A stretch of DNA of 64,000 nt from JAVVHH01 sp965276815 (GTDB lineage: Bacteria > Pseudomonadota > Alphaproteobacteria > Acetobacterales > Acetobacteraceae): assembly GCA_965276815.1 (NCBI GenBank), contig CBDIBE010000011.1, positions 62,001 through 126,000 of the forward strand, given 5' to 3'. This document shows, one piece after another, positions 49,071 to 56,437 of this stretch; within the stretch, counting starts at the first letter, position 1, and each line of letters opens with the position of its first letter. Both the position numbers and the translations under genes were made by a program. The notes under the pieces were generated by a model. That model did not search any database and had not been told where the DNA came from. It saw only the letters and a list, made by a program, of their open reading frames with translations.

Positions 49071-50248
49071 GCGGTCTCCTGGTAGATCTCGCGGCCGATC
49101 AGCATGCGGCGGACTTCGCTGGTGCCGGCGCCGATCTCGTAGAGCTTGGCGTCGCGCAATAGCCGGCCGGCCGGGTAATCATTCGTGTAGCCGACGCCGC
49201 CCAACACCTGGATCGCCTCGAGCGCCATCCAGGTCGCCCGCTCCGCCGCGTAGAGGATCGCGCCTGCGGAGTCCTTGCGGCTAGTCTCGCCGCGGTCGCA
49301 CGCTTTGGCGACCGCATAAACATACGCCTTGGCCGCGTTCATCGTCACATACATGTCGGCGATCTTGCCCTGCATAAGCTGGAACTCGCCGATTGGCCGG
49401 CCGAACTGCTGGCGTTCGTGGATATACGGGACGACCAGGTCCATGCAGGCCTGGATGATGCCCAGCGGCCCGGCGGCCAGCACCGCCCGCTCGTAATCCA
49501 GCCCACTCATCAGCACGTTGACCCCTTTGCCCAGGATCCCGAGCACGTTCTCCTCCGGAACCTCGCAATCCACGAACACCAGTTCGCCGGTATTGCTGCC
49601 GCGCATGCCGAGCTTGTCCAGCTTCTGCGCGCAGGAGAAACCCTGCATCCCCCGCTCGATCAGGAACGCGGTGATGCCGCGCGGGCCGGCCTCCGGATCG
49701 GTCTTGGCATACACCACCAGCACGTCCGCATCCGGCCCGTTGGTGATCCACATCTTGCTGCCGTTCAGCACGTAGCGGTCGCCGCGCCGGTCCGCGCGCA
49801 GCCGCATGCTGACCACATCCGACCCGGCGCCAGTCTCGCTCATCGCCAGCGCGCCCACATGCTCGCCGCTGATCAGCCGGGGCAGGTAGCGCCGCTTTTG
49901 CTCCGCATTGCCGTTCCGGTAAATCTGGTTCACGCATAGATTGCTGTGCGCACCATAGGAGAGGCCGACGCTGGCGCTGGCGCGGCTGATCTCCTCCATG
50001 GCCACGCAATGCTCCAGATACCCCATCCCGGCGCCGCCATACTCAGGATCCACGGTGATCCCGAGCACCCCGACCTCGCCCAGCTTGCGCCACAAATCGG
50101 CGGGAAAGTCGTTGACGCGGTCGATCTCGGCGGCGCGGGGCGCAATCTCGTCGGCGGCGAATGCCTCGACGCTGCGGCGCAGCATGTCGGCAGTCTCGCC
50201 GAGGTCGAAGTTCAATTGGCCCGGTCGGTTCAAAAGTGTTGCGGACAC
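49067..50248 (-). CDS. Isovaleryl-CoA dehydrogenase
   Basis: The 393-residue acyl-CoA dehydrogenase has the isovaleryl-specific placement of the catalytic base: Glu253 in SGLDYERAVLAAGPLG rather than at the C-terminal site, where the sequence is YEIGAGTSEVRR with Gly. This matches human and bacterial IVD, the third step of leucine catabolism. Other blocks (ALAMSETGAGSDVVSM, GSKMWITNGPDADVLVV) are standard. The start is a GTG at 50248 with AAAGGAAAG upstream; much longer open extension upstream is antisense to the divergent acyl-CoA synthetase and not coding. It is coupled to pyrF downstream. Methylcrotonyl-CoA carboxylase genes are not in the window. Confidence 0.93.
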   Translation of the reverse strand: MSATLLNRPGQLNFDLGETADMLRRSVEAFAADEIAPRAAEIDRVNDFPADLWRKLGEVGVLGITVDPEYGGAGMGYLEHCVAMEEISRASASVGLSYGAHSNLCVNQIYRNGNAEQKRRYLPRLISGEHVGALAMSETGAGSDVVSMRLRADRRGDRYVLNGSKMWITNGPDADVLVVYAKTDPEAGPRGITAFLIERGMQGFSCAQKLDKLGMRGSNTGELVFVDCEVPEENVLGILGKGVNVLMSGLDYERAVLAAGPLGIIQACMDLVVPYIHERQQFGRPIGEFQLMQGKIADMYVTMNAAKAYVYAVAKACDRGETSRKDSAGAILYAAERATWMALEAIQVLGGVGYTNDYPAGRLLRDAKLYEIGAGTSEVRRMLIGREIYQETA

Positions 50249-50296
50249 CGGCGCTTTCCTTTGTACTTGCGGCAACTGTATAGGTGGGTACCGTTC

Positions 50297-51991
50297 ATGA
50301 CCACTAGCCCGGGGCTCAGCTACGTGCATGGCGCATACCATGAACCGTTGCTCGGCGAGACGATCGGCCAAAACCTGGACCGAACCGCCCAGCGCTTCCC
50401 GCACAATCCGGCGCTGATCGTGCGCAGCCAGGGCATACGTTGGAGCTATCGCGAGCTTGTCGAGCAGGCGGAAGCGTTTGCCGCCGGGCTGCTGGCGCTG
50501 GGGCTGGAGCGGGGCGACCGGGTCGGCATCTGGTCGCTCAACAACGCGGAATGGATCACGACGCAGTTTGCCACCGCGAAAGCCGGGCTGATCCTGGTCA
50601 ACATCAACCCCTCCTACCGGCTGACCGAGCTGGAATACGCGCTGAACAAGGTCGCCTGCAAAGCGCTGATCCTGGCGACGCAGTTCAAGACCAGCGACTA
50701 TATCGGCCTGCTCACCCAGCTCGCGCCGGAGCTGCCCGCCTGCAAGCCCGGCGCGCTCAGCAGCGCGCGCCTGCCGCATTTGCGCACGGTGATCCAGATT
50801 GGCGGCCGCAGCGCCGGCGCCTACGCGTTCGAGGACGTCGCCGGCCTGGCGACCGATCGGCACCGCGACGAGCTCGCCCGCGTGCAGCCGCTGCTGCAGT
50901 TCGACGACATCATCAACATCCAGTTCACCAGCGGCACCACGGGCAGCCCGAAAGGCGCCTCGCTGACGCATCACAACATCCTCAACAACGGCCACTTCAT
51001 CGGCGAGGCCATGCGGCTGACTGAGCAGGACAAGCTCTGCATCCCGGTCCCGCTCTATCACTGCTTCGGCATGGTGCTCGGCAACCTGGCCTGCACCACG
51101 CATGGGACGGCGATGGTCCATCCCGGCGAGGGTTTCGACCCGCTGGCGACCTTGCAGGCGGTGGCCGAGGAGCGCTGCACCGGGCTGCATGGCGTGCCGA
51201 CCATGTTCATCGCCGAGCTGGAGCATCCGGAGTTCGAGCGGTTCGACCTGAGCAGCCTGCGGACCGGGATCATGGCCGGCTCGCCCTGCCCGATCGAGGT
51301 GATGCGCCGCGTGGTGAGCCGGATGCACTTGAACGAGATCACCATCGCCTATGGCATGACGGAGACCAGCCCGGTGAGCTTTCAGAGCTCGGCCGACGAT
51401 CCGATCGATCGCCGGGTCAGCACGGTCGGCCGTATCCACCCGCATCTCGAGGTGAAGATCGTCGATGCCGAGGGCAGGATCGTGCCGCGCGGCACTCCGG
51501 GCGAGCTATGCACCCGTGGCTACAGCGTGATGCCGGGCTACTGGGGCGACGAGGAGAAGACCAAGACGGTGATCGATCCGGCGCGCTGGATGCACACCGG
51601 GGACCTCGCGACGATCGACGCGGAGGGCTTCTGCAATATCGTCGGCCGGATTAAGGATTTGGTGATCCGCGGCGGCGAGAATGTATATCCGCGCGAGATC
51701 GAGGAGTTTCTCTACACGCATCCGGCGATCCAGGAAGTCCAAGTGTTCGGTGTGGCGGACGACCGGTATGGCGAGGAAGTCTGCGCCTGGATCAAGGTGC
51801 GGCCCGGTGAGAGCCTAGCCGCCGAGGAGGTTCGTGGCTATTGCCGCGGGCAGATCGCGCATCAAAAAATCCCGCGCTACGTGCAGTTTGTCGATGAATT
51901 TCCAATGACGGTGACCGGGAAGATGCAGAAGTATCTCATGCGGGAGGCGATGGAGCGGGAGCTCGGGGTCAGCAAAATGGCCACAGCTTAG
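50297..51991 (+). CDS. Acyl-CoA synthetase, AMP-binding (medium/branched-chain)
   Basis: The 564-residue adenylate-forming enzyme has the P-loop FTSGTTGSPKGASLTHHN (about 212-229), YGMTETSPVSF, the hinge GRIKDLVIRGGENVYPREIEEFL and the catalytic Lys block TVTGKMQKYLMR near the C-terminus. It activates a fatty or branched acid as its CoA thioester. Divergent placement, 48 bp from the isovaleryl-CoA dehydrogenase start, suggests it feeds the same branched-chain acid pathway, for instance isovalerate, and that both share a control region. Exact chain specificity is unknown. ATG 50297 opens MTTSPGLSYVHG, a typical family start. Confidence 0.92.
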   Translation: MTTSPGLSYVHGAYHEPLLGETIGQNLDRTAQRFPHNPALIVRSQGIRWSYRELVEQAEAFAAGLLALGLERGDRVGIWSLNNAEWITTQFATAKAGLILVNINPSYRLTELEYALNKVACKALILATQFKTSDYIGLLTQLAPELPACKPGALSSARLPHLRTVIQIGGRSAGAYAFEDVAGLATDRHRDELARVQPLLQFDDIINIQFTSGTTGSPKGASLTHHNILNNGHFIGEAMRLTEQDKLCIPVPLYHCFGMVLGNLACTTHGTAMVHPGEGFDPLATLQAVAEERCTGLHGVPTMFIAELEHPEFERFDLSSLRTGIMAGSPCPIEVMRRVVSRMHLNEITIAYGMTETSPVSFQSSADDPIDRRVSTVGRIHPHLEVKIVDAEGRIVPRGTPGELCTRGYSVMPGYWGDEEKTKTVIDPARWMHTGDLATIDAEGFCNIVGRIKDLVIRGGENVYPREIEEFLYTHPAIQEVQVFGVADDRYGEEVCAWIKVRPGESLAAEEVRGYCRGQIAHQKIPRYVQFVDEFPMTVTGKMQKYLMREAMERELGVSKMATA

Positions 51992-52009
51992 CAACAACCG
52001 GGCCGATTC

Positions 52010-52028
52010 GGTTCAACACACTTGAACC
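52010..52028 (+). terminator. Short hairpin after the acyl-CoA synthetase gene
   Basis: GGTTCAA-CACAC-TTGAACC is a perfect 7-bp inverted repeat with a 5-base loop, 18 bp after the synthetase stop and 28 bp before the Nudix start. It lacks a T-tract, so it is at best a weak or rho-assisted terminator, or a symmetric binding site. Confidence 0.3.
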
Positions 52029-52056
52029 AACTTAGCCCATCACTCAAAACTTCGGC

Positions 52057-52608
52057 ATGCCCAGCTTCAGTCAGCTTGTGCCAGAGGGAGATAACCGCAT
52101 CCGTGACGTGTGCAACACGTGCGGTTACATCGCGTACAGCAACCCGAAAGTGGTGGTGGGCTCCGTCGTCGTCGATCGGGGCCGGGTTTTGCTGTGCCGG
52201 CGCGCGATCGAGCCCCGGCGCGGGTTCTGGACTTTGCCGGCCGGGTTCCTCGAGCATGGCGAGACGCTGGAGGAGGGCGCTGCCCGCGAAGCGGCCGAAG
52301 AGGCAGGCGCGCTTCTCCGTTTCGACGGGGTGCTGGCGCTCTACAGCATCAGCCGCATCGGACAGGTGCAGGTGATTTTCAGGGCACGGTTTGACGGTGC
52401 GCCACACTTTGCCGCCGGGACCGAAAGCCTCGAGGTCCGCCTGTTCGGCTGGGACGAGATCCCATGGGCAGAGCTTGCGTTTCCATCGGTGAGCTGGGCG
52501 CTGCACGCCTGGCATGAGCTTGGCGACGGGCCGATCGTCGCACCCGCAACCAACCCAGTCAGCGACCCGAGGGGGGTCAACCGGCTGGCCACAGAGGTGG
52601 CACTATGA
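52057..52608 (+). CDS. Nudix hydrolase with N-terminal CxxC motif
   Basis: The 183-residue protein contains a canonical Nudix box (GFLEHGETLEEGAAREAAEEAG, shown here as Gx5Ex7REAxEEAG), which binds Mg and cleaves nucleoside diphosphates linked to other moieties. Ahead of it is a partial zinc ribbon (VCNTCGYIAYSNPKVVVGSV), a feature of NADH pyrophosphatase-like and ADP-ribose hydrolase-like Nudix enzymes. Substrate unknown. Its stop overlaps the ATG of the next small secreted protein (ATGA). Confidence 0.88.
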   Translation: MPSFSQLVPEGDNRIRDVCNTCGYIAYSNPKVVVGSVVVDRGRVLLCRRAIEPRRGFWTLPAGFLEHGETLEEGAAREAAEEAGALLRFDGVLALYSISRIGQVQVIFRARFDGAPHFAAGTESLEVRLFGWDEIPWAELAFPSVSWALHAWHELGDGPIVAPATNPVSDPRGVNRLATEVAL

Positions 52609-52967
52609 GAAAATTGCTGCTTCCCATTCTCGCCATACCCTTGCTCGCGGCAGCCCCGCAGCAGCAGCGCGGCTTCGCGCTGGCGGTGCCATCCACCCTG
52701 GACCCGCTGGCGCCATTCGTGTCCGCGGCGCCTGCCGCACCGCCGAGCAGTTCGGCCTACACGCCGGCGCCGTTGCCGAACCGGGATGCCTCGTTGCCGC
52801 TCCCGGCCGCCAGCAACGAGCCGCACGTGGCGCCAAATTTGTTCACCCGGCCTAACCAATACCGAGGCGATGGGTTCACCGTAGATTCGACCTCCCAGGG
52901 GGCCGAAGAGCGGAACAACAAGCCAAGCGCCGGTTTCAGCCTGCATATCCCCATGACGGGACAATAA
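52605..52967 (+). CDS. Secreted Pro/Ala-rich protein (120 aa), unknown
   Basis: The product has a signal peptide (MRKLLLPILAIPLLAAA) with likely cleavage before PQQQ, followed by a low-complexity Pro/Ala/Ser-rich mature chain of about 100 residues. No family is recognised. Support for coding: the ATG overlaps the Nudix stop by four bases, codon use matches the neighbours, and the signal peptide is clear. It is probably periplasmic and unstructured. Confidence 0.65.
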   Translation: MRKLLLPILAIPLLAAAPQQQRGFALAVPSTLDPLAPFVSAAPAAPPSSSAYTPAPLPNRDASLPLPAASNEPHVAPNLFTRPNQYRGDGFTVDSTSQGAEERNNKPSAGFSLHIPMTGQ

Positions 52968-53050
52968 CCTTCAAACCAACAAGCGCGTGACCGCCGAACC
53001 GCGGCCGGAGGCTCGACGTTCTCAAGCACTGACATGCTTGGAGGAACTGA

Positions 53051-53275
53051 ATGATGCCCTATGGACGACCTCGCCGGAGACGCGAGGAGAGCAAAGCCGC
53101 GACATACGACCCAATCGCGATGACGCTGGCGATATGGCTGGGGCTCGTCGTCTCGATCACCACGATGGGCCGCCTCGCGCAAGATGCGCAAGCGCAGGCC
53201 GACATGCGTTCAAATCCGGTTCAGACGCTCACGCAGCTCCGGCAATTCCCGCAATCTGTGCCGACCGGCAGCTGA
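53051..53275 (+). CDS. Small single-span membrane protein (74 aa), unknown
   Basis: The product begins with a strongly basic segment (MMPYGRPRRRREESK), has one span (AMTLAIWLGLVVSITTMG, about 23-40) and a Gln/Ser-rich tail. The basic start predicts N-in topology with the tail outside. A good ribosome site (GGAGG) precedes the ATG. That site is flanked by a 6-bp inverted repeat (CAAGCA/TGCTTG, 53023-53040) that could fold next to it. No homologous family is recognised, and the call rests on context. Confidence 0.55.
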   Translation: MMPYGRPRRRREESKAATYDPIAMTLAIWLGLVVSITTMGRLAQDAQAQADMRSNPVQTLTQLRQFPQSVPTGS

Positions 53276-53300
53276 CGCATCTCGCTTCGCCCGGGCGGGC

Positions 53301-55070
53301 TCACTCCATCGCCCGGCACACCTCGGCCAACCATGCGCGATCTGCCGGGTCGAGCGCCGGGCCGACCGCCTCCAGCACCCTGGCGTGGTACGCGTCCAGC
53401 CATGCGCGCTCACTGGGGTCGAGCAGCGCTGGGTCGAGCAGACGGCGGTCGAAGGGCGCCAGCGTGAGCACCTCGAAACCCAGGAACGGTTTCTTGGCCT
53501 GCGGCAGCGAGGCCGGGCGGACGAGCAGCAGGTTTTCCAGGCGCACTCCATAGGCGCCCGGCTCGTAATAGCCGGGCTCGTCGGAGAGGATCATGCCGGC
53601 GGCCAGCGGCGTCATCCGGCCAGCGCGGGATAGACTGGCCGGGCCCTCGTGGACAGACAAGTAGCTGCCGACCCCGTGCCCGGTGCCGTGGTCGTAGTCG
53701 AGGCCGACGCGCCATAGCGCTTGTCGGGCCAGCGCATCCAAGTGCGGGCCGGCGACACCTTGGGGAAACACCGCGGTGGAAATGGCGATGTGCCCTTTGA
53801 GGACGCGCGTGGCCCGGTCGCGGATCGTGTCCGGCGCCGGGTCGGGACCGGTCCAGACCGTCCTGGTGATATCGGTCGTGCCATCCGGGTATTGCGCCCC
53901 GCTATCGATCAGATAGATCTCGTTCGGCCGGATCGGGCGGTCGCTGGCCTCGGTGACCCGGTAATGGATCACCGCCCCATGCTCGCCTGCGCCGGAGATG
54001 GCAGGGAAGCTCTCGCCGCGGAAGCCTTCGACTTCGCGCCGGAAAGCGAGCAATTGCTCGGCCGCGCCTAGTTCCGTGGTCTGCCCGGCCGCACTCTCGA
54101 GCCAGCGCAGGAAGCGGCACATGGCGACGGCGTCGCGAAGGTGCGCCGCACGGGCGCCGTCCTGTTCCGTCGTGTTCTTGCAGGCTTTCGGCAGCAGGCA
54201 CGGGTCTGGCCCGTCGACCACCTCGGCGCCGGCTGCGCGCAGGTGCTGGCCGAACCAGGCGGGCGACCCGGCGCCATCCACCTGCACGCGCTTGCCGCGG
54301 AATTTTGCCAGTGACGGCTCGAGTTCGCTGCGTTCGCGCAGCACGACCCCGTTGCCGAGCCACTGCCGGGTCGCATCGGGAAGTTTCTCCTTGGCCATGA
54401 ACAGCGTCGCGGTCTCGTCGGCCTCAATGGTCAGAAAGCCGAGGGCGAAAGGCGTGTAATCCACATCCGCGCCGCGGATATTCAGCAGCCAGGCGATCGA
54501 GGCCGGATCGGTCACGACGGCCGCGTCCCGCTTGGCGCGGCGCAGCGCCGACGCGATCTCGGCGCGCTTTTCCGAGGATGGCTTGCCGGCGTAGCGGAGC
54601 GGGTGCGGCACGGCTTGTGCCGCGGGCGGCGGCGGCCGGTCGCGCCAGGCGGCGTCGATTGGGTTGGGATCCGCCGGGACGAGGGTGACGCCCGCCTCGC
54701 AATAACGCGCCAGTCCGTCCTCGGCCATCAGCATCGGGTCGTAGCCCATCCGCGCGCCGGACGCCGCGTGCGAAGCAACCCAGGCGGCGGGCGGCTCCTC
54801 CGTAACGTGGCACCGCTCGAACAGCGTCGCTTCGGTCTGCGCGGCGAGTTGCAGCGTGTAGCGGCCGTCGGTGAACACGGCGGCCTGCTCCGAAAGCACC
54901 ACGGCAATGCCGGCGCTGCCGGTGAACCCGGTCAGCCACGCCAGCCGTTCCGCGCTCGGCGGCACATACTCGCTGAGATGCTCATCGGCCCGCGGAACGA
55001 TGAAGCCCTCGAGGTTCTGCGCCAGCATGAGCTGTCGCACATCCCGCAGCCGAGTCGCGTAGCCGGTCAT
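53301..55070 (-). CDS. Xaa-Pro aminopeptidase (M24B, long form)
   Basis: The 589-residue enzyme has three domains: two creatinase-like N-terminal domains (residues 1-300) and a catalytic M24B domain with all five metal ligands: Asp in LIDSGAQYPDG and DITRT, His in GTGHGVGSYLSVHEGP, and Glu in SDEPGYYEPG and VRLENLL. This is the eukaryote-like aminopeptidase P1 architecture, which removes N-terminal residues preceding proline, in the cytoplasm. A short C-terminal extension (APFDRRLLDPALL... DRAWLAEV) is typical of the P1 form. It lies between two small unknown genes and the divergent DUF1127 gene (181 bp away). Confidence 0.94.
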   Translation of the reverse strand: MTGYATRLRDVRQLMLAQNLEGFIVPRADEHLSEYVPPSAERLAWLTGFTGSAGIAVVLSEQAAVFTDGRYTLQLAAQTEATLFERCHVTEEPPAAWVASHAASGARMGYDPMLMAEDGLARYCEAGVTLVPADPNPIDAAWRDRPPPPAAQAVPHPLRYAGKPSSEKRAEIASALRRAKRDAAVVTDPASIAWLLNIRGADVDYTPFALGFLTIEADETATLFMAKEKLPDATRQWLGNGVVLRERSELEPSLAKFRGKRVQVDGAGSPAWFGQHLRAAGAEVVDGPDPCLLPKACKNTTEQDGARAAHLRDAVAMCRFLRWLESAAGQTTELGAAEQLLAFRREVEGFRGESFPAISGAGEHGAVIHYRVTEASDRPIRPNEIYLIDSGAQYPDGTTDITRTVWTGPDPAPDTIRDRATRVLKGHIAISTAVFPQGVAGPHLDALARQALWRVGLDYDHGTGHGVGSYLSVHEGPASLSRAGRMTPLAAGMILSDEPGYYEPGAYGVRLENLLLVRPASLPQAKKPFLGFEVLTLAPFDRRLLDPALLDPSERAWLDAYHARVLEAVGPALDPADRAWLAEVCRAME

Positions 55071-55251
55071 ATTCTCATCACAATTTGCATAGCGTTACCT
55101 CTACTCATGCGTCTTGTGCAGACCTGCGACCGGGACTTCGCGTGTGCAACATGCCGAAAAAATACGCATATTCGCTCAGCCGTTGCGGGCACGAGGCTGG
55201 TCGAGCTGGTCCGGACTGCTCGGCACGGAATGATAGGATTGGATACGAACC

Positions 55252-55557
55252 ATGAACGCCCCTCTCGCCAAGGAGCAGCTCGCGCTCCTGATGTCTGATA
55301 GCCTGACCTACCGCGTGAACCCGGTCCAGGGGACCGAGACCGCGCCGCCGGCCGCGCGCCCGTCCATGCTGGCGTCGCTGGGCCGGCGCATCTCCGGCGG
55401 GTTCGCCGCCCTGCTCACCTTCCCGCGCCGCCGGGCGGTGATCGACGAACTGTCGCGCCTGACGGACCGGGAACTTACCGATATCGGTCTCAGCCGCGCC
55501 GAGCTGAAGCAGGTGTTCGACCCGCACTTCAGCGCCGGCCGCCGGAACTACTACTAA
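55252..55557 (+). CDS. DUF1127 protein (101 aa)
   Basis: The C-terminal half holds the DUF1127 motif: RRRAVIDELSRLTDRELTDIGLSRAELKQV. The N-terminal 50 residues are unconserved. Small Arg-rich DUF1127 proteins in alphaproteobacteria have been linked to RNA turnover and phosphate or stress responses; the role here is unknown. At 101 residues it is longer than the 45-70 residues typical of the family. The ATG is preceded by a weak site (GGATACGAACC). Its last 29 bases overlap the prmA 3' end on the opposite strand. The 181 bp upstream contains an AT-rich patch (AAAAAATACGCATATT) that may hold promoters for both directions. Confidence 0.85.
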   Translation: MNAPLAKEQLALLMSDSLTYRVNPVQGTETAPPAARPSMLASLGRRISGGFAALLTFPRRRAVIDELSRLTDRELTDIGLSRAELKQVFDPHFSAGRRNYY

Positions 55558-56437
55558 GCGGTTTGCGCAGCACGAGGGTTGCCCAGGCGCCCTCGTGCAG
55601 CGTGCGTTCCAGAGCCAGTCCTTGCCGCCGGTGTGCCGCCAGCACCAGGCGGCGCTGGTTTTCCAGCAATCCTGAGAGAATTGCGGTGCCGCCGGACGCC
55701 AGATGTGCGGCCGTGTCCACCGCCATGCGGCAGAGCGGGCGGGCGAGGATGTTGGCGAAGACGAGGTCGTAGGGCGCGCCCGCCCGCACCCTACGGTTCT
55801 GCCAACCGTCCGCCAAGAAGGGCCGAACGAGCGGCGTGAGGCGATTGGCGGCCGCATTTTGCCGGGCGACGCGGACGGACCACGGCTCAATATCGGTCGC
55901 CAGCACGGCGACGTGCAGCAGCTTTGCCGCCGCCATGGCCAGGATTCCCGACCCGGTGCCCAGATCGAGGATCCGGCGCGGCTTGCGCGCAGCCACGGCC
56001 TCCAAGGCCCGTAAGCAACCCCGCGTCGAGCCATGCTCGCCGGAGCCGAAGGCCAGCCCGGCGTCCAGCGTGAGCACGATCCGCCCCTGCCCTTCCCCTT
56101 GCGAATGGGTGCCGCGGATCAGGAATCGCCGGCCGATGCGCTGATCCGGGAAGGCGGCTTGCGTCCGCGCCAGCCAGCCCTCGGCCGCCGTCGGCTCCCG
56201 ATGCAGCGTCGCTGCGGTGCCCGTGGCCATCGCGGCCAGCGCCAGAGCCCCGTGCAGCGCGGCGTCCTCCATGGCGACATCGCGCACGCCCTCGACCCGC
56301 CAAATCCGGCGCTCCTCGTCGGACAAGAAGAAGCCGACGGTCTCGCACACGGTGGACAGCGCTGCCTCGTAGGCCTCCAGCGCGTCTTCCGGCACCTCCA
56401 GCCAGATTGTCTCGAGCGGACCGGCCCGGCGCTTCAC
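55529..56437 (-). CDS. prmA: Ribosomal protein L11 methyltransferase
   Basis: The 302-residue protein has an N-terminal L11-recognition domain (WLEVPEDALEAYEAALS, SVDG-type VGFFLSDEERRIWRVEGV), the PrmA-specific loop LDAGLAFGSGEHGSTRGCL and the SAM motif DLGTGSGILAMAA followed by the FANILARPL block. PrmA trimethylates L11 at lysines and the N-terminus. The start GTG at 56437 overlaps the uvrD-type helicase stop (GTGA). The end overlaps the convergent DUF1127 gene by 29 bp, adding a short Ser/Gly/Arg tail after the usual LVLRKP end. Confidence 0.93.
   Translation of the reverse strand: MKRRAGPLETIWLEVPEDALEAYEAALSTVCETVGFFLSDEERRIWRVEGVRDVAMEDAALHGALALAAMATGTAATLHREPTAAEGWLARTQAAFPDQRIGRRFLIRGTHSQGEGQGRIVLTLDAGLAFGSGEHGSTRGCLRALEAVAARKPRRILDLGTGSGILAMAAAKLLHVAVLATDIEPWSVRVARQNAAANRLTPLVRPFLADGWQNRRVRAGAPYDLVFANILARPLCRMAVDTAAHLASGGTAILSGLLENQRRLVLAAHRRQGLALERTLHEGAWATLVLRKPLSSSSGGRR

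Noticed and set aside
50249..51445. Continuation of the isovaleryl-CoA dehydrogenase frame for about 400 codons upstream
   Set aside because: It runs antisense through the acyl-CoA synthetase gene; the GTG at 50248 has a proper ribosome site and begins the conserved protein.
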